Shown in pieces: positions 38,087 through 46,692 of a stretch of 64,000 nucleotides of DNA. The stretch is from Kitasatospora phosalacinea. GTDB taxonomy: Bacteria > Actinomycetota > Actinomycetes > Streptomycetales > Streptomycetaceae. Position 1 is the stretch's first letter; each line of letters opens with the position of its first letter. A program made the position numbers and the translations under genes. Below the pieces are notes generated by a model. It saw only the letters and a list, made by a program, of their open reading frames with translations, was not told the DNA's origin and ran no database searches. The stretch lies in contig NZ_BSSA01000010.1 in NCBI RefSeq assembly GCF_030268885.1, positions 62,001 through 126,000 on the forward strand, in the 5' to 3' direction.

Positions 38087-38917
38087 TCACTCACCGGCGG
38101 CCCGCCGCCCGGCTGCGCCCCGTGCGCGGCGGCGGTGCACGAACCAGGCGGCGCCCAGGGCGAGGACGGCGGCCCCGACCACCGCCAGGTCGGGGACGGA
38201 CGCGGCCCCGTCGAGGGTGCGGGTCTCCACCGCGAACTGGTCCGAGGCCCCGAGGAAACCGCCCAGCGACGTCGTCCCGTCGGTGGCCAGCAGCAGCGCG
38301 CCCAGGGCCACGCCCAGCGCGCCGCCGACGAGTTGGGTCACCGTGGTGCGCCACCGGCCCAGGCGCACCTCGCGCGGGCGCACCGCGCGGCGCATCCACG
38401 GCAGCCGCGGCCAGGCCAGGGCCAGCAGGAACAGCGGGACGACCATGCCGAACGCGAACACCGCCAGCACGGCGCCGCCGTACAGGGGGGTGCCGCCGAG
38501 CGCGGCCAGCGCGAGGACCGAGCCCAGCACCGGCCCCGCGCACACCCCCGCCACCCCGTACACGCTGCCCAGCAGGAACACCGACAGGTTCGAGGTCAGG
38601 TCGCCGGTGCGGCTCTGTCCGAGGGTCGGCAGGGTCAGGCCCGAGAGCTGCACCAGGCCGAGGGCGATCACCGTCCAGGAGGCGGCGCCGACCAGCAGGT
38701 CGCGGTGCTCGGAGACGACGGCGCCCAGACCGCCGGCCAGCACGCCGACCGGAACCAGGGTGGCGAGCAGCCCGAGGTAGAAGACCCCGGTGCGGGCGAC
38801 GAGACGGCCCGGGGAGGTGAAGGCGTAGGCGAAGAACGCGGGCAGCAGCATCACCGAACACGGGCTGAGCAGGGTCAGCACCCCTCCGGCCAGGGCCCCG
38901 GCGAAGCCGATGTTCAC
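38087..38917 (-). CDS. CcdA/DsbD-type membrane thiol-redox transporter
   Basis: 276 aa with six or seven hydrophobic helices. The conserved LSPCSVMLLPAFFAYAF near the N-terminus and GVAGVCAGPVLG in the middle contain the two membrane cysteines that carry reducing equivalents across the membrane. It should pass electrons from cytoplasmic thioredoxin to an extracytoplasmic partner. GTG 38917 overlaps the stop of the DsbA-like gene by 4 nt, making that protein the probable partner. Confidence 0.88.
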   Translation of the reverse strand: MNIGFAGALAGGVLTLLSPCSVMLLPAFFAYAFTSPGRLVARTGVFYLGLLATLVPVGVLAGGLGAVVSEHRDLLVGAASWTVIALGLVQLSGLTLPTLGQSRTGDLTSNLSVFLLGSVYGVAGVCAGPVLGSVLALAALGGTPLYGGAVLAVFAFGMVVPLFLLALAWPRLPWMRRAVRPREVRLGRWRTTVTQLVGGALGVALGALLLATDGTTSLGGFLGASDQFAVETRTLDGAASVPDLAVVGAAVLALGAAWFVHRRRARGAAGRRAAGE

Positions 38918-39708
38918 CGCGTGCCGCCCGCCTTCGCGAGCGCGTCGTCGAGGAGTTCGCGGAACGCGTCGACGGGCTGCGCACCGGAGAGGACCCGGTC
39001 GCCGACCACGAAGAACGGAACGCTGGTGACGCCCAGGTCCTGGGCCTTCCCGGTCGCGGTGGTCACGGCGGCGCGCAGGTCGGCGCTGCCGAGCGCGGTC
39101 TCGAAGGCCGCCAGGTCGGGCACGCCCGCGGTGCGGGCGAAGTCGAGCAGCTTCTCCTTCGGCAGGTCGGGGTGCCCGTGGTCGGGGGCGGCGCCGTACA
39201 GGGTGGTCAGGTACTCCCGGAAGCGCCCCTGGTCGGCCGCGGCGTGCAGGGCGACCGCGCCGTCCACCGACTGGTCGCCGAAGAACGCGAGGTCGCGGAA
39301 CTCGTAGCGGACCCTGCCGGTGTCGACGTACTCGGACAGCAGCGCGGGCAGCGTCTGCTGGGTGAACAGCGCGCAGTACGGGCAGCGCAGGTCCGCGTAC
39401 TCGACCATGACCACGGGCGCGTCGGCCGGGCCCAGCGCCATCCGGTCCGCCGGGTCGCGCCGGGCCAGCGAGTCGGCGGCGGTGGCCCGCTGCGCCGTGG
39501 TGCCGGTGGCGCTCGCACTGCCGGTGGCCGCGGGGCCCGGTGCGGATCCGGTCAGGTGCCGGGAACCGCCGTCGGCCAGGGCGACGATCAGCAGGAACAC
39601 GCAGACGGCGGCGAGGACGACGTTCAGACGGCGGGCGTTGCGCAGTCGGCGCTCCAGCGCCTCCAGGGCAGCAGAGGTTCGGTAATCTGGCACCAATCTA
39701 GGATACAT
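38914..39708 (-). CDS. Membrane-anchored DsbA-like thiol oxidoreductase
   Basis: 264 aa. One N-terminal transmembrane segment (about 27-45, LNVVLAAVCVFLLIVALA) anchors an exported DsbA/thioredoxin-like domain. The active site is Cys109-Pro-Tyr-Cys112 and the cis-proline loop is TSVPFF. Oxidation or isomerisation of disulfides outside the membrane is expected. The start is uncertain: ATG 39708 (MYPRLVPDY) is the longest, but GTG five codons on would be leaderless from a TATCCT -10-like box. Coupled translationally to the CcdA-like gene. Confidence 0.9.
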   Translation of the reverse strand: MYPRLVPDYRTSAALEALERRLRNARRLNVVLAAVCVFLLIVALADGGSRHLTGSAPGPAATGSASATGTTAQRATAADSLARRDPADRMALGPADAPVVMVEYADLRCPYCALFTQQTLPALLSEYVDTGRVRYEFRDLAFFGDQSVDGAVALHAAADQGRFREYLTTLYGAAPDHGHPDLPKEKLLDFARTAGVPDLAAFETALGSADLRAAVTTATGKAQDLGVTSVPFFVVGDRVLSGAQPVDAFRELLDDALAKAGGTR

Positions 39709-39885
39709 GTTGAATCCCAGATGGGGCGCGGCCGGGAGGGGAGCGGCGCCCGCCCCTCCCGGGCGGGAAGCCGTTCGGACGCACGGGAGTTGACGCCGGG
39801 GCAGCCGGTCGGGCGGGGGCGGCGAGGTGAGGCAGCCGTCTTCCCCCAGGAACTCGCCGGCCGCGTGGTTCCAACGGGCGGTCGA

Positions 39886-41121
39886 TCAGGCGGGTGCGTT
39901 CTCGACCGGGCGGGGGAGCGCCGCGCGGCGTGAACGCGTGACGGCCAGGCCGGCGGCGATCACCAGGGTGGCGGCGCCGAGGACGCCGACAGCGCCTGCC
40001 AGGTCTCCCGCGGGCCCGGCGGCGCCGAGCAGGAGCAGCGGGCAGGCGAACTCGCCGAGGAAGAAGGCGGCGTTCCACAGGCCGGTGCCCCGGCCGCGGT
40101 CGGCGGGGGTGAGCACGGCCATGGTGCGGGTGATCAGGGTGGGCAGCAGCAGGCCGGTGCCCAGGCAGTTGACGACGGCGCCGACGACCAGGACGGGGAC
40201 GCTGCCCGCCACGGCGATGACGCCGAAGCCGAGCGCGCACAGGGCGAGGGTCCAGGGGAGCAGGCGGTCGGCCCGGCCGGTGAGGCGGGTGAAGGCGGCC
40301 GCGCCGGCGACGGTGGCGGTACTGGCGATCGCGGTGCACAGGCCGATGGTGGCGGGGGCTTCGGTGCCGAGGTCCTCGAGGAGGAAGGAGGTCTCGACGG
40401 GGACGGTGTAGAAGACGACCGCGCCGAAGAAGGTCAGCGCGCAGGGCGCCAGCAGGCGGCGCAGCAGCGGGGCGAACGGGGTCAGGGCGGGGGAGGCCGC
40501 GGCGGCGTCCCGCCTGCGGCCGGCCGGTCGCAGCACGGTGGCCAGCAGGGGCGCGAGCAGCAGGCCGACGGCGTAGGCCCAGAACGGGGCGCGCCAGCCC
40601 GCCGAGCCCGCGGCGCCGCCGAGGGCGAAGAAGGCGGTGGCGGAGAGCGCGGAACACATGGCCTGCAGGGCGAGGTACTTCTCGCGCTGCCTGCCGCTCC
40701 AGTAGTCGCCGATCAGGGTGGTGCAGCAGGTCATGACGGCGGACTCGGCGACGCCGACCAGGGCCCGGCTGACGATGATCGCGGGCAGCGAGTCGAGCCA
40801 GAGCGGGGCGGTGCCGACGACCGCGTAGAGCACGGTGGCGACCACCAGCAGGCGGTGGCGGCCGAGGCGGTCGATGATCGCGCCGGCGAACGGCGCCATC
40901 ACGGCGAGGGAGAGCGCAGGCACGGTCAGCGCCATCGGGGCGAGGGCGTCCACGCCGGAGACGGAGGCGAAGTGCTCCTGGAGCTTCGGGACGACCGGGG
41001 CGATCAGGACGGCGCCGAGGACCGGCAGGCAACTGCCCGCCATCAGCAGGGTCGCGGTCAGTCGGGGACGGGCGAGGACCGGGCCCGGCGCGGAGGCGTC
41101 GAGAGGGCTGGAAGCTGACAT
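39886..41121 (-). CDS. MFS transporter (DHA1-type drug exporter)
   Basis: 411 aa with about 12 hydrophobic helices. The MFS motif A is GAIIDRLGRHRLL, in the loop after the second helix. The sequence is like bacterial DHA1 antiporters of the Cmx/Bcr general kind; the substrate cannot be inferred. ATG 41121 has GGAG 6 nt upstream. The gene is isolated, with 452 bp of noncoding sequence before it and 177 bp after. Confidence 0.88.
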   Translation of the reverse strand: MSASSPLDASAPGPVLARPRLTATLLMAGSCLPVLGAVLIAPVVPKLQEHFASVSGVDALAPMALTVPALSLAVMAPFAGAIIDRLGRHRLLVVATVLYAVVGTAPLWLDSLPAIIVSRALVGVAESAVMTCCTTLIGDYWSGRQREKYLALQAMCSALSATAFFALGGAAGSAGWRAPFWAYAVGLLLAPLLATVLRPAGRRRDAAAASPALTPFAPLLRRLLAPCALTFFGAVVFYTVPVETSFLLEDLGTEAPATIGLCTAIASTATVAGAAAFTRLTGRADRLLPWTLALCALGFGVIAVAGSVPVLVVGAVVNCLGTGLLLPTLITRTMAVLTPADRGRGTGLWNAAFFLGEFACPLLLLGAAGPAGDLAGAVGVLGAATLVIAAGLAVTRSRRAALPRPVENAPA

Positions 41122-41573
41122 GGCGGCTCCGTTCGAGGGGGCTGGACCGCGGCCGAGCGGGGCGGGCGTGCGTACCGGCCTGCCCGGCCGGGACGGCGGG
41201 GTGGTGCCTGCCGGAGCGACGGGCCGACGGGCCGCGGTGGCAGCCATCCTGGACGGAGCGGAGGGCCCGGGGGAACGCCCCTGCTGATCACTTGTGCGGA
41301 TGCCGCCCATCCGCTGGACGGATGGTGGCGTGCCTGTTCCCGGAGGTCGGCGCTGACGGGGACGGTGTCCAGGCCGTGGGACGGGGCGGCTGCGCGCGGG
41401 GCGGGGTGGCAAGTCCCAGCGGGGCGGGGCGGGGCGGGGCGGGTCGGGGTGCGATGCCCGGGGATCGGGCGGGTTCGTTCGAGCGGATCGCCTCCGGGCG
41501 TGTCCGGTGACCGCGTGGACGCTCCGGGCCGTTCGGCACGCTCCTGGCCGGGGCGTCGCACGCCGAGGTCACA
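41122..41573. other. Intergenic region with G-rich repeats
   Basis: This 452-bp gap separates the divergent MFS and Imm21 genes. It contains four tandem GGGGC units at 41421-41440, followed by further G runs. These could form a G-quadruplex in the plus strand. No gene or clear promoter pair is seen. Confidence 0.5.
41421..41440. repeat. Four tandem GGGGC units
   Basis: Perfect (GGGGC)4, followed by GGGT and CGGGGT. Four G-tracts within 20 nt satisfy the simple quadruplex pattern. Significance unknown. Confidence 0.85.
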
Positions 41574-42179
41574 ATGGCGGGCATGAGCGACACCTTCGAA
41601 CCCGCCGCCGGAACCGGGACGGTCTGGGTCGAGTCCATGGGCGGCCCGCTGGTCGTCGTCCCGGTATCCGCGTTGGACCGCTGGGACGGCTGCACCCCGG
41701 GCGGAGAGATCCTCGGCGCCACCGGTCGGCAGGACGACTACGACCGGGCCTGCGCGGTGGAGGACCACGCCGGGGTCGTCGACCTGCGCGGAGACGACTC
41801 CGCATCCGCTCTGGTGCTGGGCGACGAGCCTGCCGGCACCTGCTACCTGCCCGATCGAACGGCCTTCGTGAGGTGGCTCGCGGCGGACTCCGAGGCCGAG
41901 CTGTTCGCTGCCGCCCACGCCGTGCTGGACGATCCGGCCACCCCGTGGGAGGACTGCGGCACCTGGACCACCGACGGTCCTGCGGTCCTCATGGACTCGG
42001 CCGACGCCGGTCGGGACCTCGGAAAGCCGTACCCGCACGGGCACGGCGAGCCCTCCGCAGCGCCGGTCCCCCTGCCGCCCGGCTCCTGGCGGGTGCGGGC
42101 GTTCCACACCTGGTCCGACGAGTCCGTGTGGGTCGGTGTCGTCCACCTCCTGGCGCAGGGCGAGAACCCGATGAGCTGA
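41574..42179 (+). CDS. Imm21-like immunity protein
   Basis: 201 aa. The opening VWVESMGGPLVVVPVSALDRWDGC is the recognisable start of the Imm21 family, cytoplasmic immunity proteins of contact-dependent or polymorphic toxin systems. The acidic composition also fits. Repeated Trp/Gly/Pro-rich blocks follow (GTCYLPDR, PWEDCGTW, WRVRAFHTWSDESVWVGVVHLL). GAGG lies 5 nt before ATG 41574; ATG 41583 is an alternative. No toxin gene, ESX/WXG or VgrG-like partner is adjacent, so it is an orphan immunity gene. Solitary Imm21-like genes are common in Streptomyces. Confidence 0.75.
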   Translation: MAGMSDTFEPAAGTGTVWVESMGGPLVVVPVSALDRWDGCTPGGEILGATGRQDDYDRACAVEDHAGVVDLRGDDSASALVLGDEPAGTCYLPDRTAFVRWLAADSEAELFAAAHAVLDDPATPWEDCGTWTTDGPAVLMDSADAGRDLGKPYPHGHGEPSAAPVPLPPGSWRVRAFHTWSDESVWVGVVHLLAQGENPMS

Positions 42180-42627
42180 AGCATCGAACACCGGATCCCG
42201 AGACCGAAGGCACTGCTCGACCCCGTGCGGCCGCGAGGTCTCCGGGGGTTCGGGAACACGCCCGATCGTGGCGTCGACCGGCCCCCGGTGCGGTGCGGTG
42301 CGCCGGGTTGCCGTTGGCCGCGGGAGGCGCCACGGAGCGGGCTTCCCCGACCGTGCGCGCGGCCGGGAAGGTGCAGGCCCGATCGCCCGTACGTCGGCCG
42401 ATCCGGTCTTCCTGCGCGTCTGCCACCTGGACTGACAGGGTTCCGCCGGAAGCTGACGGGTGGTCGGTGAAGTCGGCGTTCGTCCACCCGGATCCTGCGG
42501 AACACGCCCGTGGACGGGAACCGGCAGGCCGACCGTGACTGTCCCGGAGACCCGGGCTGGAGGCGGTCGTGGCGCGCCCGTTGCGCTCCGGCGGACGTGA
42601 CCGCCCCCGGCCGTGGGTCTCCGCAGG
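42180..42627. other. 448-bp intergenic stretch without a gene
   Basis: This lies between the convergent Imm21 and pirin genes. Open frames here have codon use and composition unlike genes (Arg/Pro/Gly-rich readings), and no hairpin of note was found. Confidence 0.5.
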
Positions 42628-43554
42628 TCAGCGTCGGTTGCCGCGCGCCTTGAGGGCGACGTTGGGCAGCTCCGGGGCGGGCAGGCGGTCGCCCGGGTAG
42701 CCCTGGACCTCGCCGAACCGCGCCCCCTGCTCCCAGTCGAGCCGTGCTTGGACGATCTCCTCGCCGGACCGGCCGATGAAGTTCCACCACATGACGATGG
42801 ACTCACCGAAGGGCGGGCCGCCGAGCAGGATCAGGCGGGCCGGGGCGGGGGAGGTGTTGGTCAGGGTGAGGGTGGTGCGGCCGGGCGGGAGGTGGCCGAG
42901 GTCGGCGGGGTGGAGAGGGGTGTCGGCGAAGAGGACGTCGCCCTGGTCGACGAGGAGGCCGTGCTCGAAGGCCGGGTCGACGTCGAGGGTGGTGGTGGTG
43001 CCCGCGGGGAGGGTGAGCTCGGCGCCGAGGAGGGGGGTGAAGGTGGGGATGGGGGAGGTGTCGCCGGCCAGGGTGCCGAGGAAGACCCGGGCCTCGCCGC
43101 CGCCGGGGAGCGGGACGGGCGCGGGGACGTGGTGGTGGAAGTCGCGGGCGGTGTGCCGGTGGGCGTCGGGGAGGGCGACCCAGAGCTGGACGCCGTGCAG
43201 GACGGTGGTGGCGGCGGTGGAGGTCTCGGAGTGCGCGATGCCCCGGCCCGCCGTCATCAGGTTGAGTTCGCCGGGGCGGACGAAGGCGTGCACGCCGAGG
43301 CTGTCGCGGTGCTCGATCTCGCCGCTGAACAGCCAGCTGACGGTCTGCAGGCCGATGTGCGGGTGCGGGGCGACGTCCATGCCGCCGGTGGTGGCGACGT
43401 CGTCCGGGCCGTAGTGGTCGACGAAGCACCAGGCGCCGATGAGGGTGCGCTCGCGCTGCGGCAGGGTGCGCCGGACGGTCATCGCGCGCGGGCCGCCGAG
43501 CGGGACGTCGCGCGGGGGCAGGACTTCGGCGGCGCCGTTCTCGGTGGTGCTCAT
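42628..43554 (-). CDS. Pirin-family cupin protein
   Basis: 308 aa. Pirin features are visible: GAWCFVDHYGPDDV, the metal-binding PHPHIGLQT followed by EIEHRDSLG (three His and a Glu), and the MTAGRGIAHSE block. The C-terminal cupin ends with GGPPFGESIVMWWNFIGRS, a highly typical segment. Some pirins have quercetinase activity, others act in transcription or redox sensing. ATG 43554 has GGGAGGGAG upstream. It is divergent from an AhpD-like gene. Confidence 0.94.
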   Translation of the reverse strand: MSTTENGAAEVLPPRDVPLGGPRAMTVRRTLPQRERTLIGAWCFVDHYGPDDVATTGGMDVAPHPHIGLQTVSWLFSGEIEHRDSLGVHAFVRPGELNLMTAGRGIAHSETSTAATTVLHGVQLWVALPDAHRHTARDFHHHVPAPVPLPGGGEARVFLGTLAGDTSPIPTFTPLLGAELTLPAGTTTTLDVDPAFEHGLLVDQGDVLFADTPLHPADLGHLPPGRTTLTLTNTSPAPARLILLGGPPFGESIVMWWNFIGRSGEEIVQARLDWEQGARFGEVQGYPGDRLPAPELPNVALKARGNRR

Positions 43555-43603
43555 CGGGGTGCTCCCTCCCGTGCCGCCGGGGGCCGGCGAGCACGTCCAG
43601 CAA

Positions 43604-43623
43604 ATCGTTTCATCTTCAACTAT
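43604..43623. promoter_or_regulatory. Dyad in the pirin/AhpD divergent gap
   Basis: A 20-bp imperfect palindrome of the form AT-n-GTT-nn-A-nn-T-nn-AAC-n-AT sits in an A/T-rich patch between the two genes. It just precedes TATCAT (43621-43626), a likely -10 for the AhpD-like gene. MarR or ArsR-type redox regulators use such sites. No regulator gene is adjacent. Confidence 0.45.
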
Positions 43624-43682
43624 CATGGATCCGAGCGTCCGACAAACGCCAGTTCGCGGTGGAGCAGTGGAGGAGAGTCCAG

Positions 43683-44168
43683 GTGTCCGAGGTGACCGAG
43701 GTGGCGGCCCCGACGGGTCGGGTCTACGTCGACAAGCAGACCCCGCAGGCGTTCCGCGCCATGCTGGGCACCGCGGAGGCGGTCCGGCAGGCGGCCGCCG
43801 ACGCCGGGCTCGACCGGCGGCTGGTCGAACTGGTCAACCTGCGGGTCTCGCAGCTCAACGGCTGCGCCTACTGCCTGGACGTGCACACCAAGGCCGCGCT
43901 GAAGGAGGGCGAGGGCGTGCAGCGGCTCGGCGTGCTGGCCGCCTGGCGGGACGCCGCCGTGTTCGACGCGCGCGAACGCGCCGCCCTCGCGCTGGCCGAG
44001 GCGACCACCCACCCGGCCGACGCGGCCGCGCAGGAGGCGGCGTACGCGCAGGCCCGGGAGGTGTTCGGCGACCAGGAGATCTCGGCGGTGATCTGGGTGG
44101 CGATCACCATCAACGCGTTCAACCGGGTCTCGATCCTGAGCAAGCACCCGGTCCGACCGGCCCGCTGA
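43683..44168 (+). CDS. AhpD-like carboxymuconolactone decarboxylase family protein
   Basis: 161 aa from GTG 43683 with AGGAG 7 nt upstream. The redox motif is Cys61-Ala-Tyr-Cys64 in NGCAYCLDVH, with the downstream His needed for peroxidase activity. Helical AhpD/CMD fold pattern (LVELVNLRVSQLNGCAYC, ERAALALAEATT, ISAVIWVAITINAFNRVSI). It probably reduces alkyl hydroperoxides in the cytoplasm. Divergent with pirin, a common oxidative-stress pairing. Confidence 0.92.
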   Translation: MSEVTEVAAPTGRVYVDKQTPQAFRAMLGTAEAVRQAAADAGLDRRLVELVNLRVSQLNGCAYCLDVHTKAALKEGEGVQRLGVLAAWRDAAVFDARERAALALAEATTHPADAAAQEAAYAQAREVFGDQEISAVIWVAITINAFNRVSILSKHPVRPAR

Positions 44169-44188
44169 CGCCCCGTCGGCGAAGGTCG

Positions 44189-44236
44189 GCTGACACCCCC
44201 GCCCGCGGGCGATCGCCCGCTGACGGGGGTGTCAGC
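44189..44236. terminator. Long two-part hairpin after the AhpD-like gene
   Basis: An outer 13-bp perfect stem (44189-44201 with 44224-44236) encloses a fully palindromic 16-nt segment (44205-44220). It starts 20 nt after the stop of the AhpD-like gene. Most likely a factor-independent terminator; a protein-binding palindrome is possible. Confidence 0.7.
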
Positions 44237-44359
44237 AGGCGGAGGCCGCCCGCCGCACGGGTGGAATCGCGGGGACGGGCGGACGGCCGCGGCCCCGTGC
44301 GGGCGTCCGGGTGGTGACCTGGGCGGAACAGTCCGCCCCCTCCCGGAAGAGGTGCCCCG

Positions 44360-45580
44360 ATGCGCCGTCCCCGCGTCCGGCGACTCGCCGTCGCCCTGCT
44401 CGCCCTGAGCGCCCTCGCCCCCGCCGTCCCGGCCGCGGCCGACTCCGGCGCCCCGTTCGCCCGACCCGCCCTGCAACCCGCGCACCGTCCCGTGCACCCC
44501 CCGGTGGACGAGGACTGCCCGCTCGACCCGGCCCTCGCGGCCCGGCTCGACGCGGCGATCGCCGAGGTGCGCGAACAGACCGGGACGCCCGGGGTGATCG
44601 TCGGCCTGTGGCTGCCGGGGCGCGGCACGTACGTCCACGCCGACGGCGTCGCGGACAAGGCCACCGGGCAGCCGATGACGCCCAACCTGAACCTGCGGAT
44701 CGGCAGCGAGACCAAGACCTTCACCGTCACCGCCGTGCTCGAACTCGTCGACCGCGGACTGCTCGGCCTCGACGACCCGATCGCCAAGTACCTCGACGGC
44801 GTGCCGGACGGCGAGCACATCACGATCCGCCAACTCGCCGAGATGCGCAGCGGACTGTACTCCTACACCTTCGACGACGACTTCGTGAAGGCCCTCCTCA
44901 CCGACCCCGAACGGCCGTTCACCCCGCAGGAGTTGCTCTCGTACGCGTTCAAGCACGACAACGTGTTCCCGCCCGGCACCGACTACCAGTACTCGAACAC
45001 CAACACCGTCCTGCTCGGCCTGCTGGTCGAGAAGCTCGGTCGGATGCCGCTGCGCGACTTCATCCACCGCAACGTCACCGGCCCCGCGCACCTGGAGCGC
45101 ACCCTCTTCCCGCGCGCCGCCGAACTGCCCCGCCCCTACGCGCACGGCTACACCGACCAGACCCTGGACGGCTCCGTCGCCGACGCCACCCACTGGAACC
45201 CGTCCTGGGGCTGGGCCGCCGGTGCGATGATCTCCGACCTGCACGACCTGCGCGGCTGGGCCAAGACCCTGGCCACCGGCACCCTGCTCAGCCCCGCCAC
45301 CCAGGCCGAGCGCGAGAAGTTCCTCCCCGTCCCGGGCTTCGGCGACGGCGCGGGCTACGGGCTCGGCCTGTTCCGGGTCGGCGGCTGGGTCGGCCACAAC
45401 GGCTCACTGCCCGGCTACGAGAGCGTCACCGTCTACCTGCCCGAGCAGGACGCCACCCTGGTGGTCCTGCTGAACACCGACATCGTCCACGAGGGCAGCG
45501 AACCCTCCACCCTGTTCGCCCGGGCGATCACCTCGATCGCCACCCCCGGCCACGTCTACGAGCTGCCCGCCGAGAAGTAA
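44360..45580 (+). CDS. Secreted serine hydrolase, beta-lactamase/DD-carboxypeptidase family
   Basis: 406 aa. A Sec signal peptide ends around residue 28 (LAPAVPAAA-DSG). The active-site motifs of the class C beta-lactamase/D-Ala-D-Ala carboxypeptidase fold are Ser116-x-x-Lys119 (SETK), Tyr211-x-Asn213 (YSN) and His346-Asn-Gly (HNG). The family covers D-aminopeptidases, esterases and carboxypeptidases, and HNG in place of HSG or KTG argues against a true beta-lactamase. ATG 44360 has GAAGAGG upstream. Confidence 0.9.
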   Translation: MRRPRVRRLAVALLALSALAPAVPAAADSGAPFARPALQPAHRPVHPPVDEDCPLDPALAARLDAAIAEVREQTGTPGVIVGLWLPGRGTYVHADGVADKATGQPMTPNLNLRIGSETKTFTVTAVLELVDRGLLGLDDPIAKYLDGVPDGEHITIRQLAEMRSGLYSYTFDDDFVKALLTDPERPFTPQELLSYAFKHDNVFPPGTDYQYSNTNTVLLGLLVEKLGRMPLRDFIHRNVTGPAHLERTLFPRAAELPRPYAHGYTDQTLDGSVADATHWNPSWGWAAGAMISDLHDLRGWAKTLATGTLLSPATQAEREKFLPVPGFGDGAGYGLGLFRVGGWVGHNGSLPGYESVTVYLPEQDATLVVLLNTDIVHEGSEPSTLFARAITSIATPGHVYELPAEK

Positions 45581-45617
45581 CCCCAGGTCGGGAACCCCGG
45601 CCCCGGCCCCCGTCGTC

Positions 45618-45648
45618 CCTCCCGTCGTCCTGGAAGACGACGGGGGAG
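45618..45648 (+). terminator. Hairpin directly before the pseudokinase gene
   Basis: A 9-bp perfect stem (45621-45629 with 45636-45644), extended by CCT/AGG pairing, lies in the 77-bp gap. Its 3' edge contains the GGGGGAGGG ribosome site of the next gene, 10 nt before ATG 45658. It may terminate the hydrolase mRNA or mask the start site. Confidence 0.55.
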
Positions 45649-45657
45649 GGCCCGGAC

Positions 45658-46692
45658 ATGCGGGAGATCGGACCGTTCCGGGTGCTGCGGGCACCCGGAA
45701 CCGGCCACGGAACCGGCCACGGAACCGGGGACGGAACCGACGGCGGCGGCGCGGCGCGGATCCACCTGTGCCGCGCCGCCGACGGGCTGCTGGTGGCCGT
45801 CGAGGAGCTGCACCCCGCCCGGGTGCCGGACGCCGCCGCCCGCCGCCGCTTCGCCCGACGGGCCCGCGCCGCCCGGCGGATCGACGGGCCCTGGACGCTG
45901 CCCGTCCTGGACGCCGACCCCGACGCCGAACGGCCCTGGCTGGCCACCGCGCACGCCCCCGCCCCCGACCTGGCCCGCCTGCTACGCGCCACCGGCCCGC
46001 TGCCCGTCGCCACCGTCCGCCGCCTGGGCGCGGGACTCGCCCGGGCCCTGGCCGCCGGGCACGCCGCCGGAGTCGTCCACGGCGGACTCGAACCCGCCCG
46101 GGTCCTGGTCACCGCGCACGACCCGGTGCTGACCGGCTTCGGCCTCCCGTCCGCCCCCGGCCCGGACGGCACTACCGGCCCCCTCGGCTACGCCTCGCCC
46201 GAGCAGATCGAACGCCCCGCCGACACCGGACCGCCCGGCGACGTCTTCGCCCTCGGCGCGCTGCTCGCCACCGCCGCCCAGGGCCGCCACCCCTGGACCG
46301 GCCGCCCACGACCATGGGCGACAGGCGTGGGGACGGGGACGGGTGTGGGGACGGGGACGGGTGTGGGCGGCGCCGTCGGCGTCGGGGCGGAGGAGACGCG
46401 GGCCGTCCGGCGACGCATCCTGGAGGGCCGACCCGACCTCGCCGACGTCCCCGGGGAGCTGCTGCCCGCCCTCGCCCGCTGCCTCGACCCCGACCCGGCA
46501 CTGCGCCCGACACCCGGCCAACTCCTCGTCCTGCTCGACCCCGACCTCGCCCCTGGCCCCGCCTCCTGGCTACCGCCCGCCGGACTCGCCCTCGCCGCCC
46601 GGTACGCCGCCGATCTGCCCCGGGCGGACGAGGCCGGGCCCGTCCACCTGCACCCGCTGGTCGACCGGCGACCCGTCGGGCACCCGGCCTGA
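45658..46692 (+). CDS. Ser/Thr kinase-fold pseudokinase
   Basis: 344 aa with a Hanks kinase layout but no catalytic residues. VAVK is VAVE (Glu49); HRDxKPxN is HGGLEPAR (Asp to Gly143, Lys to Glu145, Asn to Arg148); DFG is Gly160-Phe-Gly. The activation-end YASPEQIE and the lower lobe (DVFALGALLATAAQGRHPW) are well kept. There is a Gly-Thr-Val-Gly-rich insert coded by two perfect 18-nt DNA repeats (46327-46362), and Gly-His-Gly-Thr repeats occur near the N-terminus. No membrane helix is visible. A scaffold or ligand-binding role is probable; ATP hydrolysis is not. Confidence 0.85.
   Translation: MREIGPFRVLRAPGTGHGTGHGTGDGTDGGGAARIHLCRAADGLLVAVEELHPARVPDAAARRRFARRARAARRIDGPWTLPVLDADPDAERPWLATAHAPAPDLARLLRATGPLPVATVRRLGAGLARALAAGHAAGVVHGGLEPARVLVTAHDPVLTGFGLPSAPGPDGTTGPLGYASPEQIERPADTGPPGDVFALGALLATAAQGRHPWTGRPRPWATGVGTGTGVGTGTGVGGAVGVGAEETRAVRRRILEGRPDLADVPGELLPALARCLDPDPALRPTPGQLLVLLDPDLAPGPASWLPPAGLALAARYAADLPRADEAGPVHLHPLVDRRPVGHPA

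Noticed and set aside
42225..42470. An 81-aa protein in the gap after the Imm21 gene
   Set aside because: Arg/Pro/Gly-rich translation, no ribosome site, no biased codon use; treated as noncoding.
44360..45580. Beta-lactam resistance gene
   Set aside because: The serine-hydrolase fold fits, but the third motif is HNG and the family is mostly esterases and peptidases. No evidence for beta-lactam hydrolysis.
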